A stretch of DNA of 64,000 nt from Thunnus maccoyii (Eukaryota; Chordata; Actinopteri; Scombriformes; Scombridae): assembly GCF_910596095.1 (NCBI RefSeq), contig NC_056538.1, positions 13,674,001 to 13,738,000 on the forward strand. The letters run 5' to 3'. Below the pieces are notes generated by a model. That model saw nothing but the letters and a program-made list of their open reading frames with translations. It was not told the DNA's origin and did not search any database. Shown one piece after another: positions 26,001 to 39,400 of the stretch. Made by a program: the position numbers and the translations under genes. Within the stretch, counting starts at the first letter, position 1. Every line of letters begins with the position of its first letter.

Positions 26001-29000
26001 TTAGCCTACACCTTCAGTTGGTGACACTTGCACTGTCATTATTTTTATTTTCTGGTCCTGATCTACTCTGATTATGTTTTCAAAAGAGCATGTTCTTAAA
26101 TGATGCTCTTTTGACCATAACCTGCATTTAATGGCTTTGCGGCGATTAACTATGTCATCATCACTATTTTCCTTGTGTGTACCTTGGCTTCATGCATTTT
26201 TAATGCAGCTTATTACAAGTCTGTAAACTCATATTTTATGTTTGCTACAAAAATGTTTAACTAAAATTGGTTGTTCTGCTACTCTGTATGTTTCAGGTAT
26301 GTAAACAGATCTGGCTAGGCCTTTATGATGAAAAAACCTCCTCAATACCAGACTTCAGAGAACCACAGAAAGTTAAGGAGTTCCTTCAAGAAAAATACGA
26401 GAAGAAGAAATGGTAAGTCAGTTTTATAAGCTTGCAGAGCGCAGACATGTAGCTTTGTCTTTGTGTTTTGTTTTGTTTTTTTTCTCTCTCTGGCTTGGAA
26501 TGTTTCACAGGCAGCTCATAGCAGTTAGCCTCGAGCAAGCCAACGAATACCCTTCTTTAAATGCACAGAATTTAGGTCATTACAGTCAAGCTGCTTTTAT
26601 GTGCAAGATTTAGTTGTTCCATGAAGTTATAGGTTTTTGTGTACACTTGTATATGAGGTTTAGTATAGTTAGTATTGATGCATTGTGTTGAGTATGTTGA
26701 CTGATGAGAGCAGTTATTTCAGGCAAATAAAACTAATGACAGACCTCACCAAACAAGTGTCTGCCACACTGATTGTAAATTGGGGATTGGCCATCAAAAG
26801 TAAATATTAATTTTGTGAGAGTTAGTTTATGAAGTCAAAAAAATTGAGATAAATATATAACTATATTTTTCTGGATGTTCAAATATTAATTTAGACCATG
26901 AGCCTGATAGTCGACCATGACATTATTACATCTATTTGTTAAGTTAGTGTCTGAAGTCTGACAAAAATGTGAAAGATGAGGGGTACATGTCTCAGCATGC
27001 CCCCACTTGCTGCAGACACTCTCATGCACTCACACATGAGCCATTCTCCTGTAGCGCACAGACACACACACACCAGCAATGATACTTCACTGTTGTTAAG
27101 ATTAATCTTTAAGATTAATGACCTGCCTGCTAGCTGTGAGTCACATTTGCTCTCAAATAATATTCCCTTTTGTCACATTTGGATTTGCAGAAATAAAATG
27201 CTTATTTGGCCAAAAGGCTGCAAAATCATTATTTTGAAAACCCTAGATTGTGCTAATTTATCTCAGCTATTATTCCATTAGCCAATAGCCATTAGTATCT
27301 CGTGAATTAGGCCATGACTATGTGAAACATTTGAAATTATGTGACAAACTGAAGGCTTTTGTTTCACGGTGATACTAAGACTGGTTGATTGGTTGTGTGA
27401 ATTGCTTCCTAGGTATGTACCTCCTGAGCAGGCCAAGGTAGTGGCATCAGTCCATGCTTCCATCTCTGGCTCCTCAAATAGCAGCACCAGCAGCACCCCA
27501 GAGGTTAGACCACTCAAATCCCTGCTGGGGGAGTCTGCCCCCTCCCTACATCTCAACAAGAACACCCCACCTAATCAGGTGAGATTTATGATGTACACAC
27601 ATACATGAGTTGTAATTATTGCTTACTGGTGATACACAGCTACAATACATATGACTCTAATTTTATTATTTTATTTATATATGACACATCTTTAAGTTTC
27701 ATTATTTTTAATCACTTTTATTGTTATTAATGACAGAATCTAACCTCTGGAATAAATCTCATCTTTCCTTACTAATGCTTATATTTGCAGGATGACACAT
27801 CATATACATAGACTGACAGACACTCCCCTCAGTCTCTTTTTCAATATACCTTCCTCTTGTCTTCCTTAGTCCTAAAGGTTGTCAAGGGATTCCTAGACAT
27901 ACTAACCAACACATATACAGTATGCTGTTTTTTCAAATACTTTTCTTGTCTCCATCAGTCTCCAGTGGTGAGCCGTGGACATACCCACCAGCAGCAGTTT
28001 CATGACAAGAAGTTTGACCTCCTCAGTGACTTGGGTGGAGACATCTTTGCTGCCCCGCCCAACATGAGTGCAGGCGCCAGCTCCGGTTTTGCTAACTTTG
28101 CACATTTCAACAGCCACACAAGTAAGGAACAAATGAATAACTGATAACGAGATAAAATGAACTGTTATTACATGTCTGGCAAAAGCAGAGTGAAACATCA
28201 GTGTGATCTTTTATGTTTGCAAGTTTTAACACCGTGCAGTCAATTTGAGCAGTCGAGATGACAGAAAAATACTAAATATCTCAACATGATAAATGCACTG
28301 GAAAGTGATATAAAGCAAGAAATAAGCAATAACTCAAGTCAAGATGGGATTGTCCTTTTAAGTGTGGAAATTCTTGTCTCAGTTCGTTTTTTCCACAGGC
28401 TCTAACCAGGAGCATCAAATGGTGCATGTTTTTGTTCACCAGTTTCGGTTTCCTCTGTAGTTAAAGGTGTTTATTGGTGAAATCCCCTTAATTGTTTGAA
28501 AGAAAAAAATGTGATAAATTGTAGCTTGAATGAGTCAAAATCTTTTATGTGCATATAAGCATGTGCACACCCCTGTGCTCAAGTTTGGCTGCAGTCGACA
28601 TTTAAAATGCTTAAGGTACTTAGAGAGACAACTGTGTGCTGACTGATCTTGCATTTTAATTAACACCTTTTTATAGATTGTGGCAAACGTTCTGGATCCT
28701 TCAGAATTTGTTAAATGTCAGCAGCCTTGTACCTCCATGGTTACAAAACATGGCCATACATTATGGAATAGAATCAGATGTGCTATGGACAGACACATCT
28801 CCATGGTTACAAATGCCTGTAACATAGGACAATTAGTGTTTTCCTTCTGTGGAGGATAATTTCTTCTCATTTCCCCCTCAAAGAGCCATCAAGACACACC
28901 CTTAATGCAGTGACCAAAGTCCCATCCACACATCTCCACATAGCAAACATAAGCACAGATTCATGCCTCTGAGATTAATGTGTAATACTGAGCACACACA

Positions 29001-32000
29001 TACAGCTTTAGATGCTGTGCACCCTGCAAGGAGTCCAGCGTGCGTATCATTAGAGACGGTAAACATCAGACTATGCTCCCTACCTTTAAATCTGCTGTGC
29101 ATTTTATTGTTATGTAACATCAATTCTATGATTATCTGTCATTTTAGCACCAAATCCATTGTCTTTGTTTTGAAATCTGTCATTCATGTTCCTGGTTGTC
29201 ATATGTCCATTCTCTTATCATCTCATCCATTGTTTTCCTCCCATTGTCTTTTTTGTTCATCTGACTGTCTGAACCTCATCCTGACACCACCTCCAGCGGC
29301 ACAGAATGCCAACGCAAATGCAGACTTTGCTAATTTTGATGCATTCGGGAGCACTTCTGGGTCGACGGGTGGTTTCCCCTCTGCACCCCAAGCCCCATTC
29401 CAACCCTCAAATACAGGTAGTGCAAGTTCCCTTTGTTGGACTAATAGCACACATCCAAATCACTCTCACAAGACATTAGCTTGCTTATGTACACACACAT
29501 AGAGAATGTACATTTATTTTGTTTTTGTTTTAGTATTTATATCAGTGGTTCTCAACATTTTTTGGGTACAGGATCAGGATGTGGTACAGGATCTTTTTAA
29601 AATATATATTTTATTGCAGTTACACCACGGACCACTAGCAGTTCGTGGACTCCCAGTTGAAAAACAGTGGTTTATATAACAGGGACAAGGAACAATACAT
29701 TTATTGCACCAGTTATAGTAAAAACTAATTTCCATCTGTAGTCCCTGGGTCGAGACCATAATACAGATATGGGCTAAATACCAACACCTATTCTGCCCTA
29801 CAAAGGCAAACTATGCTAACAATGAAACTGAGAAAAATGGCTTCAAAGTTTTTTGATTGTCCAGCTAGCTGTGTTATAGGTAGAACAGCTGTTATGTGCT
29901 TATTAAATATGCATCTCTTAAGTAATTTTCATGGCTTAAAAATCATGACCAATTATTTGACCTATGACCCCAAAAATACAGATAGTTCACTCTGCCTTTG
30001 TTTTACCTTAAACAGATACAGTATGTAGGTATTGCAAAGACAAAGTGCGGTAACTACAATCTAAATCTAATTTGATTTCTTATTCCATTATATCTGTGTT
30101 TAAGTGTTTCATTGTTTGCATGTTTAAAAAGTTGAAATAGATGAGTAATTAAGACAAATTTAAGCAATCCTCAAATATTATTTTGTGTGGTTTAACCTAT
30201 TAAGATGGCTTGATGTATTTATTTTAATTGTAAAATTTATATAAACCTATTTTTAGAAATACATATATGGTTTCATAGAATATAATCAAGTCCTAATATA
30301 AATAAATTATATCAATCAAATCTAGCTTAATAAACTTGCTTGCTGTTGTTGTTGTATAGATTATTAGTTGAAGTTATTTAAATTATGACTTGGCTACATA
30401 GTGTGCAGTGTAACATCTGATGAGGGTTGTATGAGACAGAGAGAGGAGGGGGAGGGGGCTGTCAGTCTGTAAACTAATGTTGGTGCACTCTCTTGTCCTG
30501 TCTAGCTAGCTAGCGCTACAGTGATATCCAAGCTATCATTACTATCTACTACGATCAGGTTAGCTGATAATACCCAGCGGAGAACACGAAGATTCCCCTC
30601 TTTGGATTGTCATGAAACTGGCTAGAATATGGGATTCACAGACACTGAAGCCTCATTCATTAACATTTGAAGGGCTGTCGCAGACCACAGTAACTGCAGC
30701 CAAAGCTCAGAGAAACCAAGATTTGCCTTGGTTTTTGGTTGGATTTTATAGTTACTGCAGTTTGATTGTTTTTTCTCTAAGGTAGAGCAAGACCCAACTT
30801 AGACAATTTGTCACAAGAGAAAACAGACATTTAAAAGTTCAATTTCAGTCATAATTCAGTTTTGACCAAAATTGTAATTAGTGCGGTTTGACTTTGTAGG
30901 GCAGTATTCACATGCAGTACATTGTCAGCCATGTTTCATGTCAAATCATCAATTTTGTTGTCATTTGTCTTTTAACTGTTGCATTACATATCCTCTGCTT
31001 CCCAAACCCTCTCATATGTGCATTGTGCATTGATCTGGTCAAGTTTGGAAGACCTCTGTGCACCAGTAGTCCAAAGGAAGTTTTATAACCAAGAAATTTG
31101 GCAAAGTCTGCAGGTTAGACTCACAAAATTTCCTTAAGGCAAGAAAATGCTAATACTTATTTCTGTTTTCAAAAACAATTCAACAAATTGTCCTTGGCTG
31201 CAGCTGTACCCATGACCTCATGTTTACATGGTTTGTGCCTGAGGCCAGAAACTCACAGGACATGGAGCATGAAATTGATTGATTGATTTTTATTCGACAA
31301 TAAATAAATAAATAATAAATAAATACAGGGCTCCATGTACAATTTTTCAAAAACTGTCAAGGATGACACAATAAAGCTAGTATGCTTATTTCCATTGTGG
31401 TCCTTGATGGAAGGGGGTACAAGGATAGTCATCAGCAAATGACCAACTTGACAGCTCATATATTCAATCACACTAAATACTATACAACAGAGATACTACA
31501 TAGAACAAGGAAAAAATACATTAGGCAATAAATGTGTGGATCCTGCCACAACACACCTCAGTATTATGGTGTGTTTACAAAGGTTTTGAAGCTGCCCACT
31601 TCATGACTTCATGACTTTGGCTAGCTTAAAACGGCTGCTGAAAAGGTTTTCTTGCCAGTAAGTGTTATAAATTTGTAGTGTACAAAGTCGAGCTCCTCCT
31701 AGTGGCATAACTATATGTGTCTCCAACCCAAAAATGAAAAAAAAAAGTTAATCTGGGCACGTCCACCCAAACAATCTTCAGTACTGTACACAATTTAATC
31801 AGGTCCACCCTGTCCTGCACCGTAAACCAATTAACCCTCTCAAAATGAGAGGGAAGGAAGTGAGTGGCTACTGGTAACCTCAGGACAATTCTGACAAGCT
31901 TGTTCTGTGATGCCTGAAGTTTGATTGTCTTTGAAATACCATCATACCAAGCACAACAGGTCTAGTCAAGGTGACACTGAATTAGAGCACCAGCCAGTAT

Positions 32001-33419
32001 TTTCAAAGCCCCAAAGTCCAAAAATGTTGAGATCTTAGCCAAAAAAATGTATCCTATGTTAACCTTTGTAAGTACCTTCAAAGCCATGTCCTCTCAGATG
32101 GTTAAATTGTAATCCAATATATATCCAAGATAATTAACCGGGGATTTCTCTACTATTGTGGTATCCTTAACCATGATTTTAAAGCCACCAGACTTCTTTA
32201 AATTACATCAAGATCCAAATAAAATGGATTCAGTTTTGCCAAGATAGAGAGATAGCTTATTGTCACTTAGCCATTTACCAACCAATGTACGCTCTGAACT
32301 TAAGGTTTTTTCAATTACACTTATCTTTGTGCAGTATAAGTAAGGCAGAATTGTCTGCGTAGAGAAAGAGATCACATGAACATGTGGATTTTAAATCATT
32401 TACAAAGAGCAGGAAAAAAAGAGGCCCAGGACGCTTCCCTAGGGAACTCTGCACTCTAGTATTTTAAGGCTGGATAGTAATCCAATTAACATCCACCATT
32501 TGTACTCTGTCTTTGAGATAAGAATCCACCCATTTGATTACTGACTCACCCCGAAGCTTTTGGTTTCATCAGTAGTATAGAGTGATCAACAGTGTCAAAT
32601 GCCTTTTGAAAGTCTAATGTCACCATGCCAGTGTTTTCCTCCATCAGTTTATTTTCTAATGTAATCAGTCAGATAGAGCAAACATGAATCAGTGGAGTGA
32701 GAGTTCCTAAATCTGGACTGAAACTCATAGAGAAGGTTATGTGAGGAGATATTACAATCAATTTGCTCAAACACTATCTTCTGTATGATCTTAGATAAAA
32801 TACATAAAATGGACACTGGTCTGTAGTTACTGTGTTCTAATTTATTTCATTTCTTGAATATTGGAATAACTGTAGCAGCCTTCATTACATTTGGAAATGT
32901 ACCTTGTACCAGAGATAGGTTGATGATGTGTGTGACATAGGATGTTACAATTTCAGCTTCATCCTTCAAAAATATTGCTGAAATATTGCCTAAACCTGTT
33001 GCTTTAACATAACATTTTAAACAAACATTCTTTTGGACAGAGGACAGAGGTTATACTACGTTCTTAAATGAGAAGGAATTTGGTTTAACCCACTTTTGGG
33101 AATAAAACTGCTACACCGGTCTCTCTCCAAATTTACCAGAGAAGATAGGAAGTTTATAAACCAGGGTTCTGGCAATGGTAGTAAAATAATTATTCAGACT
33201 GTCAGCAATCTCTCTTCTGTCTGATGAGACATGACCATTTATGTTCAGGCTTAAGATACTGTGCACTATGCAAATACTGTGCACCAGAGGATAAGGTGCA
33301 CACCAGTGCAAACACACCAGAAGCATTCAATCTAAACACCACCTTCAGCATATCTCTATTTTAATTAACCTTGAAAGCTTCATTTTACCATGATAACCTG
33401 CTAAGTTTACAAAGGTCAC

Positions 33420-33460
<41 letters not shown>

Positions 33461-36400
33461 TGGTGGTTGTACAGCACAAAAGTGTACAGAGTTTAAGATT
33501 CAACTTTAATTTCAATGTTGGGATATAGGAGCAATATATCTTTCAATGTGCTGAATCCATTTTAGTTTTTACGAGATAAAAAGTATATCACTGTGCAGTA
33601 ATTAGGCAGACATTTATAGTGATACAGGATATGCAAAACACCAGGTGTGTTACTGCTGTAGTACAGTACCCACATTTTTGTGGTGGTGAAATATTACTGT
33701 GTCACTTATCCGGTCTGTACTTCTCCCAAAGAAGCAAACCATGACTTCAACATGCAGATATCTACTGTTGTCCTAATCTTGCCTGTCTTTGTCATTCTGG
33801 CCCATATTTCACTCCAAACCCTTTATCTAGTTATACTGTACGTGTTATGTAAGATTTTTAAAGAGCATTTGCTCAACACAAACTGTCACTTAACCATACA
33901 CAAAACAGTGACTTTTATACAAAAAGACACACTTAAACTTCCTTCCCCCTAGTCTCAGGAAAATGTCATGCACTACAGTGCCCTCTGCTGGATGTTCTAC
34001 ATTGATAATTATCTTTATGTGGAGGTACACAGTGATCTCTTGATGTCTATTGCTTGATGGATAAAGCTCTACTCTCTCATGGCTTTATAAGATAATCCTT
34101 CTCTCACAGACACTGACTGTGCTATCTGCCTGGCCTTAGCTGTCCATTCTGTCTCCTGTGTTTTTCATCCTTTGCTTCAGCAGCAGTTGATTTTTCTTTG
34201 ACTTTACGTTTTTTAATTTTTACCTTTGATTTAGTTGATATTTCTTTCTTTTGTTTCTCCATCCCTGTCTTACATTGCTCATTGCCCCATTTCTCCCTCC
34301 TTCTCTTATTTTATTTTATTTTATTTTATTTTTATTTTTTTGGCTGCCAGCGTTCACTGTGCTCTCATCCAGCCGCAGTATGGGTGAGTTTGCCACTGCT
34401 CTGCCTCTCCAGGCTGCACACAGTAAGTCTCTCTCTGGGCTTGCCCTCTTAACAGCTTTCACCCTTTCCACTGTCTCTAATGTGTAGTCACTCTGATCCT
34501 CCTCTCTCTGGATGTAATGTGTGTCTCAGCATGTAGTTCTTTTTGTGTCTGTAACTCTGATTCAATGGTTGAAAACAGAGGTAACAAGCTTCAATTATTG
34601 CTGTCACTGCTGAGAACCACTGTGGATAACAGACTAAAAAGAATTTTAAAAAAACAAGGTAGAATCAGACACTCACTATACTGTGTTCTCAACCCACCAT
34701 TTCCCCTCCCTTTTTTAGCAGTAACATGGGAGCAAAAAAGCATCATACCCTTCAGGTCTATTTCATCAATTTAAAAATGTCTGAGTTAAAATTAAAAATT
34801 TTCGATAATCCATTATGCCTTATAAGAATACAAATTGCTTTGCTTCAACTGAGTTCTTAATTATGTTTGACAAACTCATGAAACCCAGCCTGGAATTGAT
34901 CACAGAATCTACTAGACCTGAAATGGAGGGAAGTGCCTACATTATCATGGTTTTCAAACACAGACATATAGTGTGAAACAAATTTAACCAACAGCCATTG
35001 GCAGTTGTAAACTTATGAACAGTTCTTGAAGGATTTGTGTCTTGCAGAAAAGAAGTGAACTACTTCCCCAGTAACAATCCTAGATCTGGTTGAAATGATG
35101 GTCTACTCTTTACAGAGCTCAGTAATGGCTACAGGGTGATTAGTAGGCTGCAGTTCTTTTAAATTGAATTATCAGTTGTTTCCCATGCCACAGTTAATAC
35201 ATTTTGGTTGATTTTGTCTGTAATACTCTGATGTTGATTCACAGTATGGTGCTGAACTCGGATGTAGCTCAGAGCTAAAGAATGGTGCTGTTCTACACTT
35301 CATTTGTCTCGAACATAAATAAATGCTAATTTTTATGACTTCCCTAGAGGTTCATTGGCTAATGACGAGCCAGCATAGTGCAGTGTTGCAGAGGACTTGT
35401 TTTTGTAGTGTTGTTAAGTGTACTATAGAGCCTGACTCCAACCCAACTTTACCAATCATGCAGCTTCTCTCCCTCCCCTCCTGTTTATGCTGTCACCCAG
35501 AACCAACAATGAAGATCCCCCTTATGACTCTCTAATCTCTTTTCTTTCATGCAGGTAGCGCCTCAGGGGGACTAGCAAATGCCAGTTTTGCAAATTTTGA
35601 CAACTTCCCCAAATCGTGTAGTGCTGACTTTGGATCCTTCAGTTCCTCCTCCCAGAGTAACTCCACAGGAGCTGGCAAAGATGCTGTACAGAGTACTAGT
35701 GTCCCTGCCGATAGATACGCAGCCTTCGCTGACCTGGATAACATGTTTAGCTCTGCCACAACAGAGCAAGGTAAACTTCTCTTGCCTAGCCTGTTTCATA
35801 GATCTCAGTTGTATGGATAGAGGTTGACTCAAAAAAGAAGATGACATAACAAAAAATATAATCATGCGCATAGATCTAAGTCCCTATGAGTGTTATTCCC
35901 AGTGCAGGGAAGGAATCGTCTCTCTCAAAGAAGGGCTGATATGCATTTGCTAGCAGACGTGTACTTCCGTATCGCTACATTTTTGGCTAAGCTCAGGCTT
36001 GGTTGTATTTTGAGATGGCCCTACCATTGTACCTTACCTTTTTTTCAAAATCTGTTCCCTGGCCTCAACGCTACTGAACCAGCCTGTATACGGACAACAA
36101 GCCCACTGCACGTGGTACTTTAAAGAATATGCACTAGTTTCATTGGAGAGTTTTAGTGTCACATGGGCAGAAATTTGGCACTCAAGCATCTGTGAATTGT
36201 ACTGGGCTGGTACTAGTTTATTTTGTTCATATAACAAACTGGATTTTGGTGCAAGAAAATGCAAATTTCCTAATGACTGAACATTTATTCCCCATTATTT
36301 TTAATAGGTTGAGTATGGCAGCTATCTCCGGACCTTTTGCTTCTGTCTTTGAAATTTGAAGACAATGTTGTCCTGGACTGGTTGAGATGAGGTGGATTGA

Positions 36401-39400
36401 ACCCAGCTCTGCTGTTATGTGCTTCTATTCCAGGAGGTGGTGTTCCTGGCGGGGTGAGCTCAGCCACGGCTGCAGCAGGAGTGAGTGGTTTGCCTCAGAA
36501 CCAGCCAGCAGTGGGGGACCGCTATGCTGCTTTAGCTGAGCTTGATACAGTCTTCAGCCCCTCGGCCCCTGCTACAAGTGTTTACAACACCACCAGCACC
36601 TCACAAGTGTGAGACACTATGCTTAACACACACTCACACACACACACATACACACACAACACGAGGAGTAAGTCCCCTGCTATTGTGGGGTCCAAAAGTC
36701 TAAGTCTACTACTAAATATTGTTTATTTTTATAATTTATTAAAATAAATTGGTTCATCTGATTCAAGAATAAGTCAAGATTGTTATTTTTAGGTCTCACT
36801 GAAATGCTAGTATGAATTTGAAATACACAGTGTATAATATTGGGTTTTAATGCACATTTTTCCAGTTATTCAATGTGGCAAAGATGTTTTAGGCCAAATT
36901 ATTCACCTGATTGTTGAAACATAGGAGTGTGATAGTTGATGGATCTAAACCATCTGAATAAATACTGTTAAAATATAGTTAAACTATCTGACAACTTTAC
37001 AAACAAAGCAACTTAACCTACAAACCTACAGTTACCACTCCATCATACAGTATTGCATAGAGTCTCTAGTTTTATTTTTCTGGCTTCCCTGAAGAGACTG
37101 TGTGTCAATTTTGTTTCACTGCAGAGGTGTGTTTGGCCCAGAGACTGGGGTGTCAACAGCCCAAGGACAGCAGGCCCTGCCTGGCATGGCTCAAGGTTTT
37201 GGAGGTGAGTGAACCTATAGGCAATTTTTTTCTGTGTATTGTGGCAATAATGTACCCAAATTGAAATCAGTTAAGATTAAGGGACAATCCCAGGGTAAGG
37301 GTTGGGTACCGTGTACTGTAGGTAATAGCTGAATTTGGCATTGAGCATTGTTATCATTAAGCAGAGAGCCTCTGTACCCTTGTTGGACATTGAGAACTTT
37401 GCTGGTTGAGTTCTTGGGATTAGGTTGTAGATATGATGACAAAATGGGAGTGTTGAGTCAGTCAGTACCATTCAGTGATAAGCTGTGCTACTTCTCAGGA
37501 GGACTCTATGCAGATCTTAATTTCTCAGCAGGGAATCAGCCATGATCAGTTTATTTGAAGGATACTGTTAGTGAAAAGGTCAGCAATAGGAGGTATTTGT
37601 GCCAGTGATTTGAATTGAGAGTGAGGAAAATCACTGATCGTGTACATTAACACGTTGAAATGGGATACCATGTATATATCAATGCTTTTGCTTTTAACAT
37701 GTTTATGTCATGCAGTTTATTTATCTGTTTCTTACTACTTGCTCATGTTGGCTGACTTTATACCTCTCCCAACAGCTCAGTCAACTAATCCGTTTGTAGC
37801 TGCTGGTGTTGCCCCAGCAGCAGCACCCACCAACCCATTCCAGAGCAACGGCAGAACAGCAAATGCGGCAGCAGCAGCAGCAGCAGCAGGTTTGTTTATG
37901 TGTATGTTTGTGTGTGTCTGTGAATGTGTAGCACTTAGAGCACACCATTAAATCAGCTTAATGAATTAATGCAACATAACATAGTAAAATCCTTTATATA
38001 AGATTATGGGCAAGGTGCAGGTGTGTTACATTGTACAGTAAGTGTATTATGTTTGATTTCCTTGCACACAGTTAGCAATGAATATGCCTCAGATCACAGT
38101 GTCAAACACCGAGGCAACCAATCAGGCAACTAGAGGAGAAAATTATCAAAATGTCTGAATACCAAATATACTCACCATTTAAAAGTAATCTAAACCGACT
38201 TTATTGAAATTGGTAGCAGAACTAGTGTTGCCATTTACTGATGTGCACGGGAGATGCGCAGTAAGGTTTTGAAAGTGAGATTTAGTTGTCTGTCTGATTG
38301 CTCTTGCCATGCTGGACAGGCTTGATGAGGGTACTTCATGGGCAGGGTTTCCCTCCCACCATTGGTAGGTTCCCTTCTGCTCTCTGCTTCACTTTTGCTC
38401 TCTTGTGCCTTGCTCTGCCAGTCCCTTCCTGTTCCTGTAGCAAATCTTATCAGGAAAATGTGGTGAGGTAAGCATAGCCACAAGATTCAGAAACCTGTGT
38501 GTGATAAACTAGGTACAACTAGGTGCATTTCACCACAAGGGAGCAAGGATTTAAGATAAGTTTAAAGTGAGCCGCTTTTTGGGAAATCCTGTTATCATTT
38601 CCCTGAATCAGTGATGGAAGAAGTACATGTGGAGATAGTCATTTGAGCTACAGTATATAACAAAACTATTTTTAAGTGGAGGGTGGAGCAACAAAACATG
38701 ATCTGGCAAATCCAGCTGCCTTGCAAAGTAAATCATCCATGCCCAGGAGGATCAAATCTGTCATCAAAAATAAAGGTGGGCATACAAAATACAAAAAAAT
38801 AAAAGAATGGAGTCTCACTAATGAAGCATTCTGTTTTTTCAAATAATTGACTGAATTCTTCTTGCGTATTGCTTTAAAAACAAATAAAATTGTATTAAAA
38901 GGAAATAATTTGCAATTACTTAACATTTTAGTGATATTAACCAGGGATGTACTCAGTTTTGTTATTTACTGTAATTGTCCTCATACTGATTGACTGTCAC
39001 CAAATCAAGCTTTACTCTGCAGGTATCATCATTCTAAAGAAATACCAACACAAACAGTTCTTCAGTCCCCTAGGATGATTTAATAATAAAATCTAAAGAG
39101 GTGTCAGAAAGCGAGTCTGTGACAGATGAATACTGGATAGAATGACACCGAGATTTTGAGAAAATCAACCAACTAGAAATTCAAACAGACTTAAATTCAC
39201 TTTTTCCTGCAGGCAGTCTACTGTTATTTTGTTTGATAGTAAATAGTTATAATGGCAGTCTAGGCTGTGCTTACCTCTATCTTGTGGTAAGTTGATAATG
39301 TCAAAGAATGCCAAATAGAATTAAATATTATTAATAATATTTTTTTTTTTAGGAATGAAATATACCTTTTTATTCTGTGGTTGAAATGGTAAAAAAGTGC

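Larger units (their letters stand above)
29417..34350 (+). other. agfg1: agfg1 intron between exons ending 29416 and the cassette exon
   Basis: It holds the hAT-type MITE and the LINE remnant. The rest (29680-31250 and 33460-34300) shows no recognised feature apart from a short tandem GCTAGCTAGCTAG stretch near 30505 and a TTTTA repeat just before the cassette exon. Confidence 0.6.

Noticed and set aside
28902-29123. Open frames around 28.9-29.5 kb suggesting an extra agfg1 exon
   Set aside because: Only 29297-29416 has splice sites, phase and AGFG1 similarity; the rest is intron read-through.
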